A program made the position numbers and the translations under genes. Positions 12,067-22,974 of a stretch of 64,000 nt of DNA are shown one piece after another. The DNA comes from Phellopilus nigrolimitatus (taxonomy: Eukaryota > Basidiomycota > Agaricomycetes > Hymenochaetales > Hymenochaetaceae), in assembly GCA_021029095.1 (NCBI GenBank), contig JAJOHG010000079.1, forward strand, positions 1 through 64,000. The letters are read 5' to 3'. The notes under the pieces are model-generated. The model had not been told where the DNA came from. It did not search any database and saw only the letters and a list, made by a program, of their open reading frames with translations. Position 1 is the first letter of the stretch. Each line of letters starts with the position of its first letter.

Positions 12067-12888
12067 CTATTCTATGTCGCTATCGTCGTCAGGTGTATCA
12101 CTGTAATCCTTCTCGGACGACACATTCGCCCAGTCAGAAACGGGCCTGACAGTGCACGGCCATCCACTTGGATCTGGTGTAAAAAACATAGCGTTCCACG
12201 CCGGTTGTGGGAACTGCCGTATTCCAGGACACTGCGGCGGAAATGGCGGCGGGGGTGTCAGGGATGTCAGCGGCAGCGGCGAGGATGATGGCAGTGGCGG
12301 AAGTGGCTGCGACGGCAGGGAGGGCGAAAGTGCTGTTGGCGGCGGGGTTGACGGTGTTGGCGGGGCTACATCGGTGTTGAGGATGTTGGATTCTGTCAAG
12401 ATCTTCTTGCTTTGGGGTGCAGCTGAAGAAAATTCTTGTTGGAAATGCAGGTGTATTGCGGATGCTGATGAAGAAACTCACTTTTCGGATCCATTTCCTC
12501 CGCCTTCCGCTTCCGCACGGTAGTCTCTTGATGTGCTCCAACGTTCTCCTTGGTGTTTGAGCCAGAGCTGGAGGCGGCACCTTCGTTATCGACATCGTGG
12601 CCGACCAGGTTGCGCTCTGGTCTGCAGCAGACACATCCAAGTGTCGTCAGTATGAAAGGAATATGGAGTGGTGGAAAAGGAACGCACCCGAACTCCGCAC
12701 GCCATTGGAGCAACCTCTCTCGGATTTCCTCTCGCTTTCCTGTGGCTTTCAAGCCGTGTACCTGCATACTAATCAGTAACGAGCAGCGACAGCGACATAG
12801 ATGCGAGACTCACTCTTGCGAGCGTCCTCAACGCGTGGTATTCCAGCTTCTGTATCTGGGCCTCAGATGGGAGCGCCGACGAATCCAT
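12067..12888 (-). CDS. SAP-domain protein, 218 aa, four exons
   Basis: Exons 12814-12888, 12688-12761, 12482-12621 and 12067-12434 join in one frame of 218 codons. Residues 1-25 (MDSSALPSEAQ...YHALRTLAR) and exon 2 (VHGLKATGKREEIRERLLQW) form a canonical SAP helix-turn-helix, a putative DNA-binding module, split by intron 1. Exon 3 has a DVDNEGAASSSGS linker and a VRKRKAEEMD basic patch, a likely nuclear localisation signal. Exon 4 is Pro-rich and ends in a family signature around RPVSDW and an acidic DTPDDDSDIE terminus. A TTTAAATAC TATA-like box and the shared promoter module lie upstream. This copy keeps the acidic C-terminus that the 16.8 and 18.4 kb copies have lost by a frame change. 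Function is not known beyond inferred chromatin association. Confidence 0.85.
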
Positions 12889-13101
12889 GTGGTGTGGTAG
12901 GATGTGGAAGTGGAAGCGGAAGTGGATTGAAGTTGTGGTAGAGGGTAGTGGTTGAAGGGAGAAAGGGAATGAGCCCCCGTATTTAAAACCTTCGAAGAGA
13001 GCCACACATCACATGTTGATTTGTTGGGTTGTATTCGTGTTGTTCTGGTTTTCATTATGTTCGGTTTGTTCGTGTTGCTCTGGTTTTCATTATGTTCATT
13101 G

Positions 13102-13144
13102 TGTTCATTGTGCAAGTCCGGCTATTGTATCCGACCGGCCGGTC
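13102..13144 (-). promoter_or_regulatory. Shared SAP promoter module
   Basis: TTCATTGTGCAAGTCCGGCT is followed by CCGACCGGCCGGTC (13131-13144), whose core ACCGGCCGGT is a perfect 10-bp palindrome. The palindrome lies 243 bp before the ATG of the 12067-12888 gene. Confidence 0.55.
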
Positions 13145-13189
13145 CAGGAGTGGAACGCGTTATTTGTATCTATTTGGATTGTGAGCATG

Positions 13190-14380
13190 TATTTCCGACA
13201 TTGTGAGAATAGTGGTTGAGTGCACATAGTATATCAAATTGAGACGAGCAGGTCTCATTTTGAGCCTTGGATCTAGTTTTCACCTTAATACAATATTCTT
13301 CGATTCCACTGAAAGATTCTAGGCTGAGCTCTCTAAAAAGAATAGGACTGCTAACGAGGCATTGGCGTTTCAACAATCGTCCCGATTCTAAACTTGCTTG
13401 AAAAGCAACGGGGCTTCGATATCTGCCAGAGGAAGAGTAAGTGACAAGGCAAGTTCAGTTTTTGAAAGCCAGCTACGTCCGAATCTCCTTCCATCTTTGC
13501 GGTCGACGCTAAAGCTGCTCTACTTGGTTGAAAGTGCGTTGTTGACAGTACTCATTATGAAAGCCCAACGGGTGAACGTCGGACGTACTTTTGGCTAACT
13601 GACTCGCAGCACTTTGCAGTTGATACTGGCGGCGGTTCACCCTCCATAGAAGGCCTTTATCATTCGCTTGTCTATCGCCAGAATCCTCACCATCCTTCGA
13701 GTCATCTCAGTCCACTTATTCCCTTCCGTGTCGGCCAATTCCTTCAACTTGCCTCCGCGTATTCTTATATTTGGTGTAAGCAAGTTCTTAGCTAGAAACG
13801 ACATCCATCTTCGGCGTCATCTCTTGTTGGTCGAAAAGGCGGCTTTATTTGAGTCGCGAGCTGGAGGGAAAGCCAACTGGGTGTCCAAAGGATTCCTGTG
13901 CGAGGGACACTGACAGCGGGTGCCCTGCGCTATTCCGAAAGCAATGCCCTTTGTGGAATGGCACGAAAACGTTATGCTGGTTCTCTGGGGAAGCAAGACC
14001 AGTCCGCCGCATGCAAGCAGTGGGCGCCAATGAGTTTGCTTACGCCTTGATAAGGCCGCTCCGGTGACGGCGAGCTCGGCTCCTCCGCATCCGACACAGT
14101 CATGGGGAACTCGGCAGCTAGTCCGAGCGTTGTGTCGCTCATATGATACTGCGAGTGCTCATGGAGTTGCTAATCTGTCTGCAGCCATGCTCATGACATC
14201 GACGGAGATCCAGTTCAATTTTAACAAGTGCTACTCAATTCATTATTGCACAAGATATGACACAACAAAAGATATACAAAACACTGCTTTAACCCCCACC
14301 ACCTGTCTCTTAACTACTGTCAGAACGGCTTCGGAATGAGCGACGGAGACCGAGATGGAGATGCAACGATAGCCTTGCTG
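13190..14380. repeat. Repeat unit D2, copy 1
   Basis: The sequence recurs in the same order at 26.5-27.6 and 38.0-39.25 kb and inverted at 59.2-60.3 kb. It holds a relic of the D1 companion (CCTTTATCATTCGCTTG, CAGAATCCTCACCATCC, the CGAAAAGGCGG segment) joined to an ATGAGCGACGGAGACCGAGATGG segment. The open frames differ between copies, so I call no gene. Confidence 0.5.
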
Positions 14381-14566
14381 CTAAGAGTGGGCATTGTCAC
14401 TAATCAGTGTCGGTATCATCAGGTTTTTGGTTGTAATTCTTCTCGGGCGACACATTCGCCAACCCTTCTCCCAGTCAGAAACGGGCCTGACAATCCATGG
14501 CCATCCATTCAGGCCCGGAGAGGACAGCGACAACGAGTCCCACTTCGGTAGTGGCGCGTAAGCCAC
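14381..14566 (-). pseudogene. C-terminal remnant of a SAP-family gene
   Basis: The minus strand reads LSLSSPGLNGWPWIVRPVSD, the SAP-family tail signature, followed by WEKG. SAP exons 1-3 are absent. It ends next to the TIR-like core at about 14530-14605, at the same point as the remnants at 28.2 and 39.25 kb, so one rearrangement was copied. Confidence 0.55.
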
Positions 14567-14610
14567 AGTAAACTACGCGCTATAGCCGTAATTCGAAGGT
14601 ATTTCCCAGC
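14530..14610. repeat. TIR-like core repeat, copy 1
   Basis: A block of about 75 bp from CCCACTTCGGTAG through AAACTACGCGCTATAGCCG to GGTATTTCCCAGCTACA recurs nearly unchanged at 28258-28334. A diverged version forms one half of the fold-back palindrome at 39278-39558. It looks like one end of a DNA transposon whose other end is missing here. Confidence 0.45.
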
Positions 14611-14760
14611 TACAACTTTAAGGCTCTTGTTGCGCCGCGCGTGTCGCTGGACCCTCTTCTGGCGCTGAGTGAGGCCGGCCCGTCGAAGCCGACAAAGCGG
14701 AAGGCTACTCAGTCAAGCGCCACGTGTCACCCGACAAGCGGCCTGTTGCCTTGCCGAGCG
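14611..14760 (+). pseudogene. N-terminal remnant of the zinc-finger gene
   Basis: Directly after the TIR-like core the plus strand reads a CTCTTGTTGCGCCGCGCGTGTC segment and then AGPSKPTKRKATQSS, the N-terminal low-complexity part of the 28.34-28.91 kb zinc-finger ORF. The zinc-finger part itself is missing. Confidence 0.5.
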
Positions 14761-15189
14761 CTCTCGTACAGACTCACTATTGTCGGTTTCGCTACTTCAC
14801 GGTCTTCAGCACAACTCTACCATTGGAGCCGTCGCCAGCGAACGCAGAATTTCAATCGTCAGTGACGTTCCGAGTCCCTTCGACTCTTTGCAACCGGCGT
14901 GTGTCCGAGTAACTTCCAACGTAGAATTTGCAGCTGCTTGCTGAGCGCAAGCTATTGCCGGTATGCGATATGGAGACTCAACTGGCATATATTGGACGTG
15001 CCTCGCTTCGCTGACTCGCTGGGCCTTCGCAACTGGTGCAGGTGGCGGTTTTTCGACTTTAAGGCGGTTTAAAGTTCTCTTCAAGTTCTCGGGCATAAGC
15101 AACAACTGTACTCAATACATGCAAGGTATTCTATCCATGCAGCCCAAGAAGAACAACCCGTCATACCAAAGCAAAGTTCAAATCTAATG

Positions 15190-15960
15190 AAAATGGGAAG
15201 AGAGGGCTCACAAGTGCCCGACACCGCTTTCGGCACTTCGCAGGCTCATGCGCCACGCTCCCTCCGAGCCTCCCAGCGACCTTTCGCTCCCTTATAAAGT
15301 CAGAGATCACTGGCACGTCAAGTTATCAAAGGTCCTCGATGGTCCTAAAGAATCCCACCGTCTTGTATCCCAGAGTCCCCTGAGCTGTTTCGGTCGTGTC
15401 CTCAGCTGGCCTTGTGCACATACGCAGCATCCTCTTCGATCTCTGTTTCAGACTCGTCTTCCCCTGCCCTTGGCCGTCGCATATAGGAATTTGCATCCCA
15501 GTCAACTGGGCGCAAAGGCTTTATTTGCGGAATTATTTTATGTGCCGTGCCTTGCACGTCCGTATGCGCTAGACTGTTGGGTGGGCTCAAAGCTGAGCGT
15601 TGAGACGAGGCTGGAGCATCGATCGTAAAAAACTATGGGTCACGAAGGTTGAATGCAGATGACACGGCTTCCGGAGGTGACGGGGAACGAGAGGTAGCAA
15701 GTCTGTTGTGGTAGCATGTCGAGGCGGTTGATGTTGATGGGAGGGACGTCTCTTGGTTTGGGACTTGAAAGTCTGCAAAGACCTGTGTCTCAGACAACCA
15801 TTGCCGTTTCTGTTTTCGTGGAGCTGATGCGATTCCGACATATTAGAAAAAAGAAGAGCTTGGATGGAAATTACGAGACTCACTGCTTGTTGGTTCTTGG
15901 TCGGACTCGCCGGATGCAATCTCGATGGCTTTGCGTTGCCCTGCACGCACACCAAACCTA
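15190..15960 (-). pseudogene. Decayed SAP-related unit (T type), partial copy
   Basis: Similar to 30.4-31.1, 41.9-42.5 and 56.3-56.9 kb: the CAGGCTCATGCGCCACGCTCC segment, the CCCAGTCAACTGGGCGCAAAGGC segment and the GGCTTCCGGAGGTGACGG segment line up. The minus strand holds pieces of the C-terminal exon of that unit but with many frame breaks, and the SAP exons are missing. Confidence 0.45.
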
Positions 15961-16781
15961 GCATCAACTCCTTCAGCCTTAGCATCGGAGCTCCTGGTGG
16001 AAGCGTAACTCTGGCGTTTGCACCTTGGTCGCCGCCCTCGTTATCGGAGCCTTCGTGCCGACACGTGTCCGATGTGCCCGTGTCTGAACTTCAAGACACA
16101 ATTCTATTGCCTCAGTCATCGTCGACGAGCGCGTATTCAACAACCATTAGCTATGTCCAAGTCTTATTCCATCTTTGCGGCTGACGCTAAAGCTGCTCCG
16201 CTCAGTGCGCTATTAGCAGTACTCAGTCCACTTAACTCCTTCCGTGTCGGCCAATTCCTCCAGCTCGTGCCCGCGTACTCTTGTATTTGGAGTAGGTAAG
16301 CCCTCAGCTAGAATCCATTGTCATCTCTTTGTTTGTCGAAAAGTCGATTTCCGTTTGAGTCGCGAGCTGAAGGGACCGCTACCTGGGCGTCCGAAGGACA
16401 CTGTCAGCCTATGCTATTCCGAAAGCAATTACCTTTGTGGAATGGGACAACTCGGGCAGCGATGCCACCTTGCCGCATGCGAGTGGTGGGCGAGTGCAAC
16501 CGACACAGTCATTGGGAGCTCGGCAGCAGGTCCGAGTGTTGTGTCGTTCGAATGATAGTGCGAGTGCTCATGGAGTGGCTAATCTGTCTCCGGCCATGCT
16601 CATGAATCGCCACAATTTGATTTTAACAAGTGTTGCTAAAATCGGTTTTGCACAAGAAACAACATGACAAAAGATACAAAACTGCCTTCCACCTATCTCT
16701 AAACTACTACAGAACGAGCGACGATGACCGAGACGGAGATATGACAACAACCTCACGGCTTATAGTGGGCACTGGCACTAT

Positions 16782-17590
16782 TCAGTGTCGGTATCGTCTC
16801 GAGTAGTCAGTTGTCTTTCGTCTCGGACGACTCGTTCGCTGGCCCTTCTGCCAGTCAGAAACGGGCCTGACAATTTCCGGACATCCATCTGGATCCTGAA
16901 TGAAGAACATGGTGTCCCACGTCTGTAGAGGGTGCTGAGGTATGCCAGGACACTGCAGCGGCAATGGCGGTGAAGGTATTGTCGATGACGGCAGCGGCGT
17001 CTCCGGCAAGGATGACAGCAGTGTTGGATGTGGCTGCGCCGGCTGGGATGGCGAAGGTGACGGAGGCACATCGGTGTTGATGACATTGGAATCTACCAAT
17101 ATCTTTTTGCTTTGATGTGCAGCTGGCGCGTCTTCTCGCAGAGAATTGATATGTCAGTAATGCAGGTGTATTGTGGACGCTGATGAAGAGACTCACTTTC
17201 CGAGTGTATCTCTTCCGCCTTCCGCTTCCGCGCGGTAGTCTCTTGTGCTCCAACGTTCTCCTTGGTGCTTGAGCCAGAGCTGGAGGCGGCTCCTTCGTTA
17301 TCGACATCGTGGCCGACCAGGTTGCACTCTGGTCTGCAGCAGATGTCGTCAGTGTGAAATAAATATGGAGTGGTGAAAAAGGAACGCACCCGAACTCCGC
17401 ACGCCATTGGAGCAGCCGCTCTCGGATTTCCTCTTGCTTTCCTGTGGCTTTCAAGCCGTGTACCTGCGTACTAATCAGTAACGAGCAGCGACAGCGACGG
17501 AGATGCGAGACTCACCCTTGCGAGTGTCCTCAGCTCGTGGTATCTCAGCCCCTTTATCTGGGCCTCAGACGGGAACGCCGACGAATCCAT
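16782..17590 (-). CDS. SAP-domain protein, 212 aa, four exons (left palindrome copy)
   Basis: Exons 17516-17590, 17390-17463, 17197-17333 and 16782-17134 join into 212 codons, the mirror image of the 18377-19185 gene and identical to it in protein. SAP domain at about residues 16-48 (YHELRTLAR plus VHGLKATGKQEEIRERLLQW). The linker has a KENVGAQ segment and TARKRKAEEI, a probable nuclear localisation signal. The tail is PSPSPSQPAQP-rich and ends in the RPVSDWQKG signature. Relative to the 25.2 kb paralogue a one-base change after QKG shifts the last codons, replacing the acidic terminus by a basic RRYRH end. It shares the promoter module 236 bp upstream. Nuclear DNA-binding is inferred from the domain only. 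Confidence 0.85.
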
Positions 17591-17825
17591 GTGGTGTGGT
17601 AGGATGTGGAAGTGGAAGTGGAAAGGGAAGTGGATCGTAGTTGTGGTAGAGGGTAGTGGTTGAAGGGAGAAAGGGATTGAGCCCCCGTATTTAAAGCCTT
17701 CGAAGAGAGCCACACATCACATGTTGGTTTGTTGGGTTGTATTCGTGTTGTTCTGGTTTTCTGTTCGTGTTGCTCTGGTTTTCATTATGTTCATTGTGTT
17801 CATTGTGCAAGTCCGGCTATTGTAT

Positions 17826-17839
17826 CCGACCGGCCGGTC
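17826..17839 (-). promoter_or_regulatory. CGG/CCG palindrome in the SAP promoter
   Basis: CCGACCGGCCGGTC, 236 bp before the ATG at 17590, preceded by TTCATTGTGCAAGTCCGGCT. It lies at the inner edge of the palindrome arm. Confidence 0.5.
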
Positions 17840-18127
17840 CAGGAGTGGGACGCGTTGTTTGTATCTATTTGGGTTGTGAGCATGTCTCTCCGACATCGCT
17901 CCATGATAGAGAATAGCATGCACGCAGCTTATATATATATTGCATGAGATTCGAATAAGCTTCACTGTGCGCCCCATAAATTATTTTGAACTCAACCGCT
18001 ATACAAAGTAACGTCTAGTCTGAGCTCGTCTCAATTTGATACACCATGCGCACTCAACCACTATTCTCACAATGTCGGAAATACATGCTCACAATCCAAA
18101 TAGATACAAATAACGCGTCCCACTCTG

Positions 18128-18141
18128 GATCGGCCGGTCGG
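18128..18141 (+). promoter_or_regulatory. CGG/CCG palindrome in the SAP promoter (mirror copy)
   Basis: GATCGGCCGGTCGG, 236 bp before the ATG at 18377. It differs by one base from its mirror partner, so it lies just outside the perfectly matching part of the arms. TTTAAATA at 18272-18279 is a likely TATA box for this gene. Confidence 0.5.
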
Positions 18142-18376
18142 ATACGATAGCCGGACTTGCACAATGAACACAATGAACATAATGAAAACCAGAGCAACAC
18201 GAACAGAAAACCAGAACAACACGAATACAACCCAACAAACCAACATGTGATGTGTGGCTCTCTTCGAAGGCTTTAAATACGGGGGCTCAATCCCTTTCTC
18301 CCTTCAACCACTACCCTCTACCACAACTACGATCCACTTCCCTTTCCACTTCCACTTCCACATCCTACCACACCAC

Positions 18377-19185
18377 ATGGATTCGTCGGCGTTCCCGTCT
18401 GAGGCCCAGATAAAGGGGCTGAGATACCACGAGCTGAGGACACTCGCAAGGGTGAGTCTCGCATCTCCGTCGCTGTCGCTGCTCGTTACTGATTAGTACG
18501 CAGGTACACGGCTTGAAAGCCACAGGAAAGCAAGAGGAAATCCGAGAGCGGCTGCTCCAATGGCGTGCGGAGTTCGGGTGCGTTCCTTTTTCACCACTCC
18601 ATATTTATTTCACACTGACGACATCTGCTGCAGACCAGAGTGCAACCTGGTCGGCCACGATGTCGATAACGAAGGAGCCGCCTCCAGCTCTGGCTCAAGC
18701 ACCAAGGAGAACGTTGGAGCACAAGAGACTACCGCGCGGAAGCGGAAGGCGGAAGAGATACACTCGGAAAGTGAGTCTCTTCATCAGCGTCCACAATACA
18801 CCTGCATTACTGACATATCAATTCTCTGCGAGAAGACGCGCCAGCTGCACATCAAAGCAAAAAGATATTGGTAGATTCCAATGTCATCAACACCGATGTG
18901 CCTCCGTCACCTTCGCCATCCCAGCCGGCGCAGCCACATCCAACACTGCTGTCATCCTTGCCGGAGACGCCGCTGCCGTCATCGACAATACCTTCACCGC
19001 CATTGCCGCTGCAGTGTCCTGGCATACCTCAGCACCCTCTACAGACGTGGGACACCATGTTCTTCATTCAGGATCCAGATGGATGTCCGGAAATTGTCAG
19101 GCCCGTTTCTGACTGGCAGAAGGGCCAGCGAACGAGTCGTCCGAGACGAAAGACAACTGACTACTCGAGACGATACCGACACTGA
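18377..19185 (+). CDS. SAP-domain protein, 212 aa, four exons (right palindrome copy)
   Basis: Exons 18377-18451, 18504-18577, 18634-18770 and 18833-19185 give 212 codons. Introns are short (52, 56 and 62 nt) with GTGAGT or GTGCGT donors and GCAG or GAG acceptors; the last acceptor could shift by 3 nt without changing frame. The protein is identical to the 16782-17590 copy: SAP domain split by intron 1, Ser-rich linker, RKRKAEEI basic patch, Pro-rich tail and the RPVSDWQKG signature. Divergent orientation to its twin across a 330-bp spacer could allow shared control. Identity at coding and intron level shows very recent duplication or gene conversion. Confidence 0.85.
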
Positions 19186-19516
19186 ATAGTGCCAGTGCCC
19201 ACTATAAGCCGTGAGGTTGTTGTCATATCTCCGTCTCGGTCATCGTCGCTCGTTCTGTAGTAGTTTAGAGATAGGTGGAAGGCAGTTTTGTATCTTTTGT
19301 CATGTTGTTTCTTGTGCAAAACCGATTTTAGCAACACTTGTTAAAATCAAATTGTGGCGATTCATGAGCATGGCCGGAGACAGATTAGCCACTCCATGAG
19401 CACTCGCACTATCATTCGAACGACACAACACTCGGACCTGCTGCCGAGCTCCCAATGACTGTGTCGGTTGCACTCGCCCACCACTCGCATGCGGCAAGGT
19501 GGCATCGCTGCCCGAG

Positions 19517-20420
19517 AGAAGCAGCATGACGTTTCGTCAAAAAGTAGTTGTTTTCGGAATAGCACAGGGCACCCGCTGTCAGTGACCTTTGGACACCCAG
19601 GTAGCTTTCCCTTCAGCTCACGACTCAAACGATATCCGCCTTTTCGACAAACAAAGAGATGACGATGGACTCTAGCTGAGGGCTTACCTACGCCAAATAC
19701 AAGAGGAATTGGCCGACATGGAAGGAGTTAGGTGGACTGAGATGACTGGTGGGGATTTTAGCGATAGGCGAGCAAATGATAATGGCTTTTTATGGAGGGT
19801 GAAGTTGAGCCTACGAGAAGATTGAAGAGGGCTTCAAAGGAATCGATTAACTGAGCCTTCATTGTATCGATCGTGTTTGATCGACTAAGGCGCTTTACAG
19901 TGTTCTTGGTTGCCAACGGGCAGCATGAGCCGGATGCTGGATGCTCTTTAGGTATTCTGGCCATGCGATATGCAGAAAAAGACGATTAGCAGGAAGAAAA
20001 AAACATTTTTGATCGTGACGCTTGTTTCGGTGTTTCGGCGTTGCCTTCCGAAGGTGTACGTAGCAAATTCGGCTGTGGTCATCTTACATATGCACTTGTT
20101 ACAATCTGTCTTTCCGTTACTCAGCTAACTCGGTGACTCATCTCAAAGTTATTGGAGAAACTGCACGTTGTTTGCCTCTGTTTGAATCGTAAGTTGAAAT
20201 AATTTTCGACATTATTCCAATGTATCATCGGGAGCTTGTGTAAGGGGAAGATAGTATTATTGCAATCGATACATTACGCGTACCACAGGACTATTACACA
20301 AGCTTGTGCAATTCCCCTCTTCCGATTTAGCTGTCGAACACTCTTACACATCTCAGTGCTCACTCTTTCGCCTCCATTCACTTCAAACTTGATGATAACC
20401 TCCAACATCCGATATTCCTC
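19517..20420 (-). repeat. Repeat unit D1, inverted copy
   Basis: This continues the homology beyond the perfect arm at lower similarity. The minus strand carries the GGCTCAACTTCACCCTCCAT segment, the CAGTCCACCTAACTCCTTCC segment and the CGAAAAGGCGGATA segment of the SAP companion unit. Frames are broken relative to the 10.5-11.9 kb copy. Confidence 0.45.
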
Positions 20421-20429
20421 AAGCTCGTA

Positions 20430-21970
20430 CTAATTCGGCACATTCTCAACAATTTTCCTTTTCACCTGCTCGTACAATGTCTCGCAGGCATACATTGCTC
20501 GTTCTATATCCCTCAGTTCTTCGGTCGTACGTTCATCGTTGTCGAGGTTCGCCTCGACGGTGAATTCCACGTATGTAAAGGCGCGGTGAGAGCGTCGGAT
20601 GGAAGGGGAAGCAGGTTGAGCTTGCTCTGGCACGAAAGGAGGGCTGGGAGCCCAGCGAATAATTTATCCCTTCGCATTACTCCATGCGGAGGACTGACGC
20701 GCGGGCGGAGCGTGAGTGAGCGCAAGAAGGCTGTAGAACGACCAGGGAAGGACGTAGACCCGCTTGTGATCGCGCTGACCTTGCTACTTCAGGAAAATAA
20801 GGTGTCCGCGATGTAAGTCTATCGATGTGTAGGGATTAGACCATTTTCACGTACGTGTCAAAAGCCTCTCGCAGATCGCCATCTACCTCTTGCCTTTGCG
20901 CTATTTTGTTTCACTTCACACACCTTCTGCTTGAGAGTTGTCCGAGGAGAGGTGCCGATGTCGTCTTCTTCATCCGACTCAGATATGGAGGACTCTAACT
21001 AGCAAAATTTAGCAAAATTTAGTAACAATCTTGGCGAAAAACACGCTTAGTCGGCGATCGCACATTGTCGGACTACTCCGACATCCCAAAGCAATCATTG
21101 CAGCCCGGGCTTAACGTATCTGCCAAGATATTGTATGAGCATCTCCGCATGAAGTACACATTAGGAGAAGGGTGACCAGGAGAGTCAGGTTCATTTCTGG
21201 TTCCAGTCTCAAGTCCAGATTCTGTATTTTGAGTTGCAGTGTTTTCAGGACGATCCATCGGATACTAACGACCGACGAGCAGACATGAGGGAGTCCTGCG
21301 GGCTTGCGGAGTTGCAGCTTTTCATCGCGTCGGGGTTCATCTTGGTGTGAGGTGTCCCTGATTTCTTCTTAATGGTCGTGCAACTCTGCGCTAGGAAGGC
21401 CAAAGTCTGAATGCCATAGGTTTCACGGGAAATTCAGGCGGCATTCGTCTCTTCATCATAATAGACGAAGCAACGGCGACGTAAGGGTCTCTTTCAGTTT
21501 TAGACTCTTGCGTTGTAAAATATATAGGCGGTACTTGAGAGATATAATAGAATGATAGATACTTGAAATGCACCAGAAGAAGTTGTTGTCGGAAGTGAAA
21601 AAAAAGATACTCACTGACAGCGGTTTGTATATGTTTCCACCGCGGCTTCGTGTCTGTCCGAAGGCTTCATAACGCATTAGCGTTAGTGTCGCTGTCGTCG
21701 TAGATGAGCTTGATAATTGCGTTCAGGTAGTTTTCACCTCTCGCAACGGGCGGAGGCGTTCAGGTAGCTTCAGAGTGTCTCGGGGATGGAATTCATACCG
21801 GCCCAATGTTGATCCAACTGATACGGCGATGCGTGATAGCCGTTAAAAGTTTGCAGGTGCGACATCAACACAGTACGAGCATTCGAGATGCATGCAAGAC
21901 ATGGTAGCAAAGATCATCTGTGCTTGACCGAGGAAGGCACGCGAAAAGCGTCCATAATTGATGGCCAGAG
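20430..21970 (-). repeat. Repeat unit D4, copy 2
   Basis: It lines up with 9.1-10.4, 31.9-33.0, 43.3-44.3 and 54.2-55.3 kb. The minus strand holds the MPPEFPVKPMAFRLWP stretch (about 21391-21450) after an intron, then an ENTATQNTESGLET stretch (about 21190-21250) out of frame. At 20430-20633 an open stretch ends ERAMYACETLYEQVKRKIVE, a possible coiled-coil end of a separate small protein, but it has no ATG. The unit is probably non-functional here. Confidence 0.5.
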
Positions 21971-22161
21971 TAGCCGACACGTACGATGCCCGCCCGATTG
22001 GGCGCCTCCTCCGGGTTATTCAACGTGCAGACAAAAACATAAGGAGCCACATCGTAAGAAGAAAACAAGTCCGGTTACACGAGCTGCACTCTCCCCTTCA
22101 CCGCAGCGAGGATGCGCTCGCATTGTTGGAATTCTGCGAACGCGCAGAAACTGATTCCGGG

Positions 22162-22970
22162 TTACGGACAAATCGGGTAGATTAGTAAGCAACCAGGTAG
22201 GTTAAGCAACCAGTATATCGTTTCTAACTTGCTTTCTACCACGGCCCACCACGGCCCCTCGCATCTCAACACGCACCTCTCCGAGTCCGCGCAACTGGCT
22301 CCCCGAAAAGCGCATCCTCGCGCACGTAGATGTCGCGGAAGAGGAACGGGCGCTCGTTCGCGTTCGCATGCAGCTCGTACGCGTCTGCGAGCACCGCGGT
22401 GTAGCAGCAGGCACACGACGGCCCCGTGGGACTCGAGCACGATCGCCACGCAGGGAGCGGGGCAGCTGTGGATGAGCTTCGTCACGAAGAACTCTCCGTG
22501 CTACGAAAATGTAGTTAGACTTTTTTCTTTTGCAGGACGCATCCTTCTGGCAATGAGCACCGGCTCGGCGCGAGCTCCATGAACAGCCCCTTTAGCTCAC
22601 CCGCGACTGCGTCCCTCTCCGCCTGGCTGCTGTACTTCACAAGCGTCTGCAAGATACAGCTCACATCGTGTTCTAACACAATGTCTTGTACTTTCCGTGG
22701 ACGACGCGCATGAGTTCCTCGACGAGCTTCGTAGGGGACGTCTTTCCTGCTCGCCTTCGCCTCCGCGACCAGCGCGGCATGCGTCTCGGCCGCGTGCCCC
22801 TTGTTCTGCAACGCTTTTTGTGCCTTGTGCACCTTAAGCGCTGCTGCGGCAGAGCGCAGTACTACTACGGATATACCAGTGTCGATGCATTTCTAGGTCC
22901 GTCGTCACTGCTGGGGCTAGAGCTGTATGTAGATGCAAGCGTGTGCGTGCTCACCTAAGCTCTTGTTCTA
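22162..22970 (-). pseudogene. PUF6/Penguin-type Pumilio-repeat protein fragment
   Basis: The minus strand at 22515-22850 reads HKAQKALQNKGHAAETHAAL, VAEAKASRKDVPYEARR, KVQDIVLEHDVSCILQTLVK and SQAERDAVAGELKGLFMELA. Further on it reads TKLIHSCPAPCVAIVLESHG and, in another frame, ADAYELHANANERALLFRDI and a YVREDALFGEP stretch. This order is the Pumilio-homology core of PUF6/Penguin, a nucleolar RNA-binding protein of ribosome biogenesis. Family hallmarks such as 'VQTLVKYGSQ' and 'ELSKSKYS' are recognisable but altered. Frames change at least twice, a key stretch after MELA is replaced, and the N-terminal and C-terminal parts are missing, so this is a broken copy. A mirrored fragment lies at 63.6-64.0 kb, the other outer end of the large inverted repeat. 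Confidence 0.7.
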
Positions 22971-22974
22971 GTTG

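Larger units (their letters stand above)
16451..19516. repeat. Near-perfect inverted repeat, arms of about 1.37 kb
   Basis: Left arm about 16451-17818, right arm about 18149-19516, centred near 17983. All open frames of one arm (80, 199, 105, 104, 102 and 62 codons) are present with identical translation at mirrored coordinates in the other. The roughly 330-bp spacer and the sequence outside the arms are clearly diverged. Each arm holds a complete SAP gene, promoter and 3' flank, so the two genes are divergent. Confidence 0.9.

Noticed and set aside
12152..12523. Gly/Asp-rich plus-strand frame
   Set aside because: Antisense of the Pro-rich exon 4 of the 12067-12888 SAP gene. The same reasoning applies to 25392-25757.
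16451..19516. Idea that the palindrome is a missed-adapter sequencing artefact
   Set aside because: The spacer is not self-complementary throughout and the flanks beyond each arm are diverged homologues, not mirror copies. I kept read checking as a test.
20430..20633. 67-codon frame as an independent gene
   Set aside because: No ATG and no counterpart in the other D4 units, so mentioned only inside the repeat entry.
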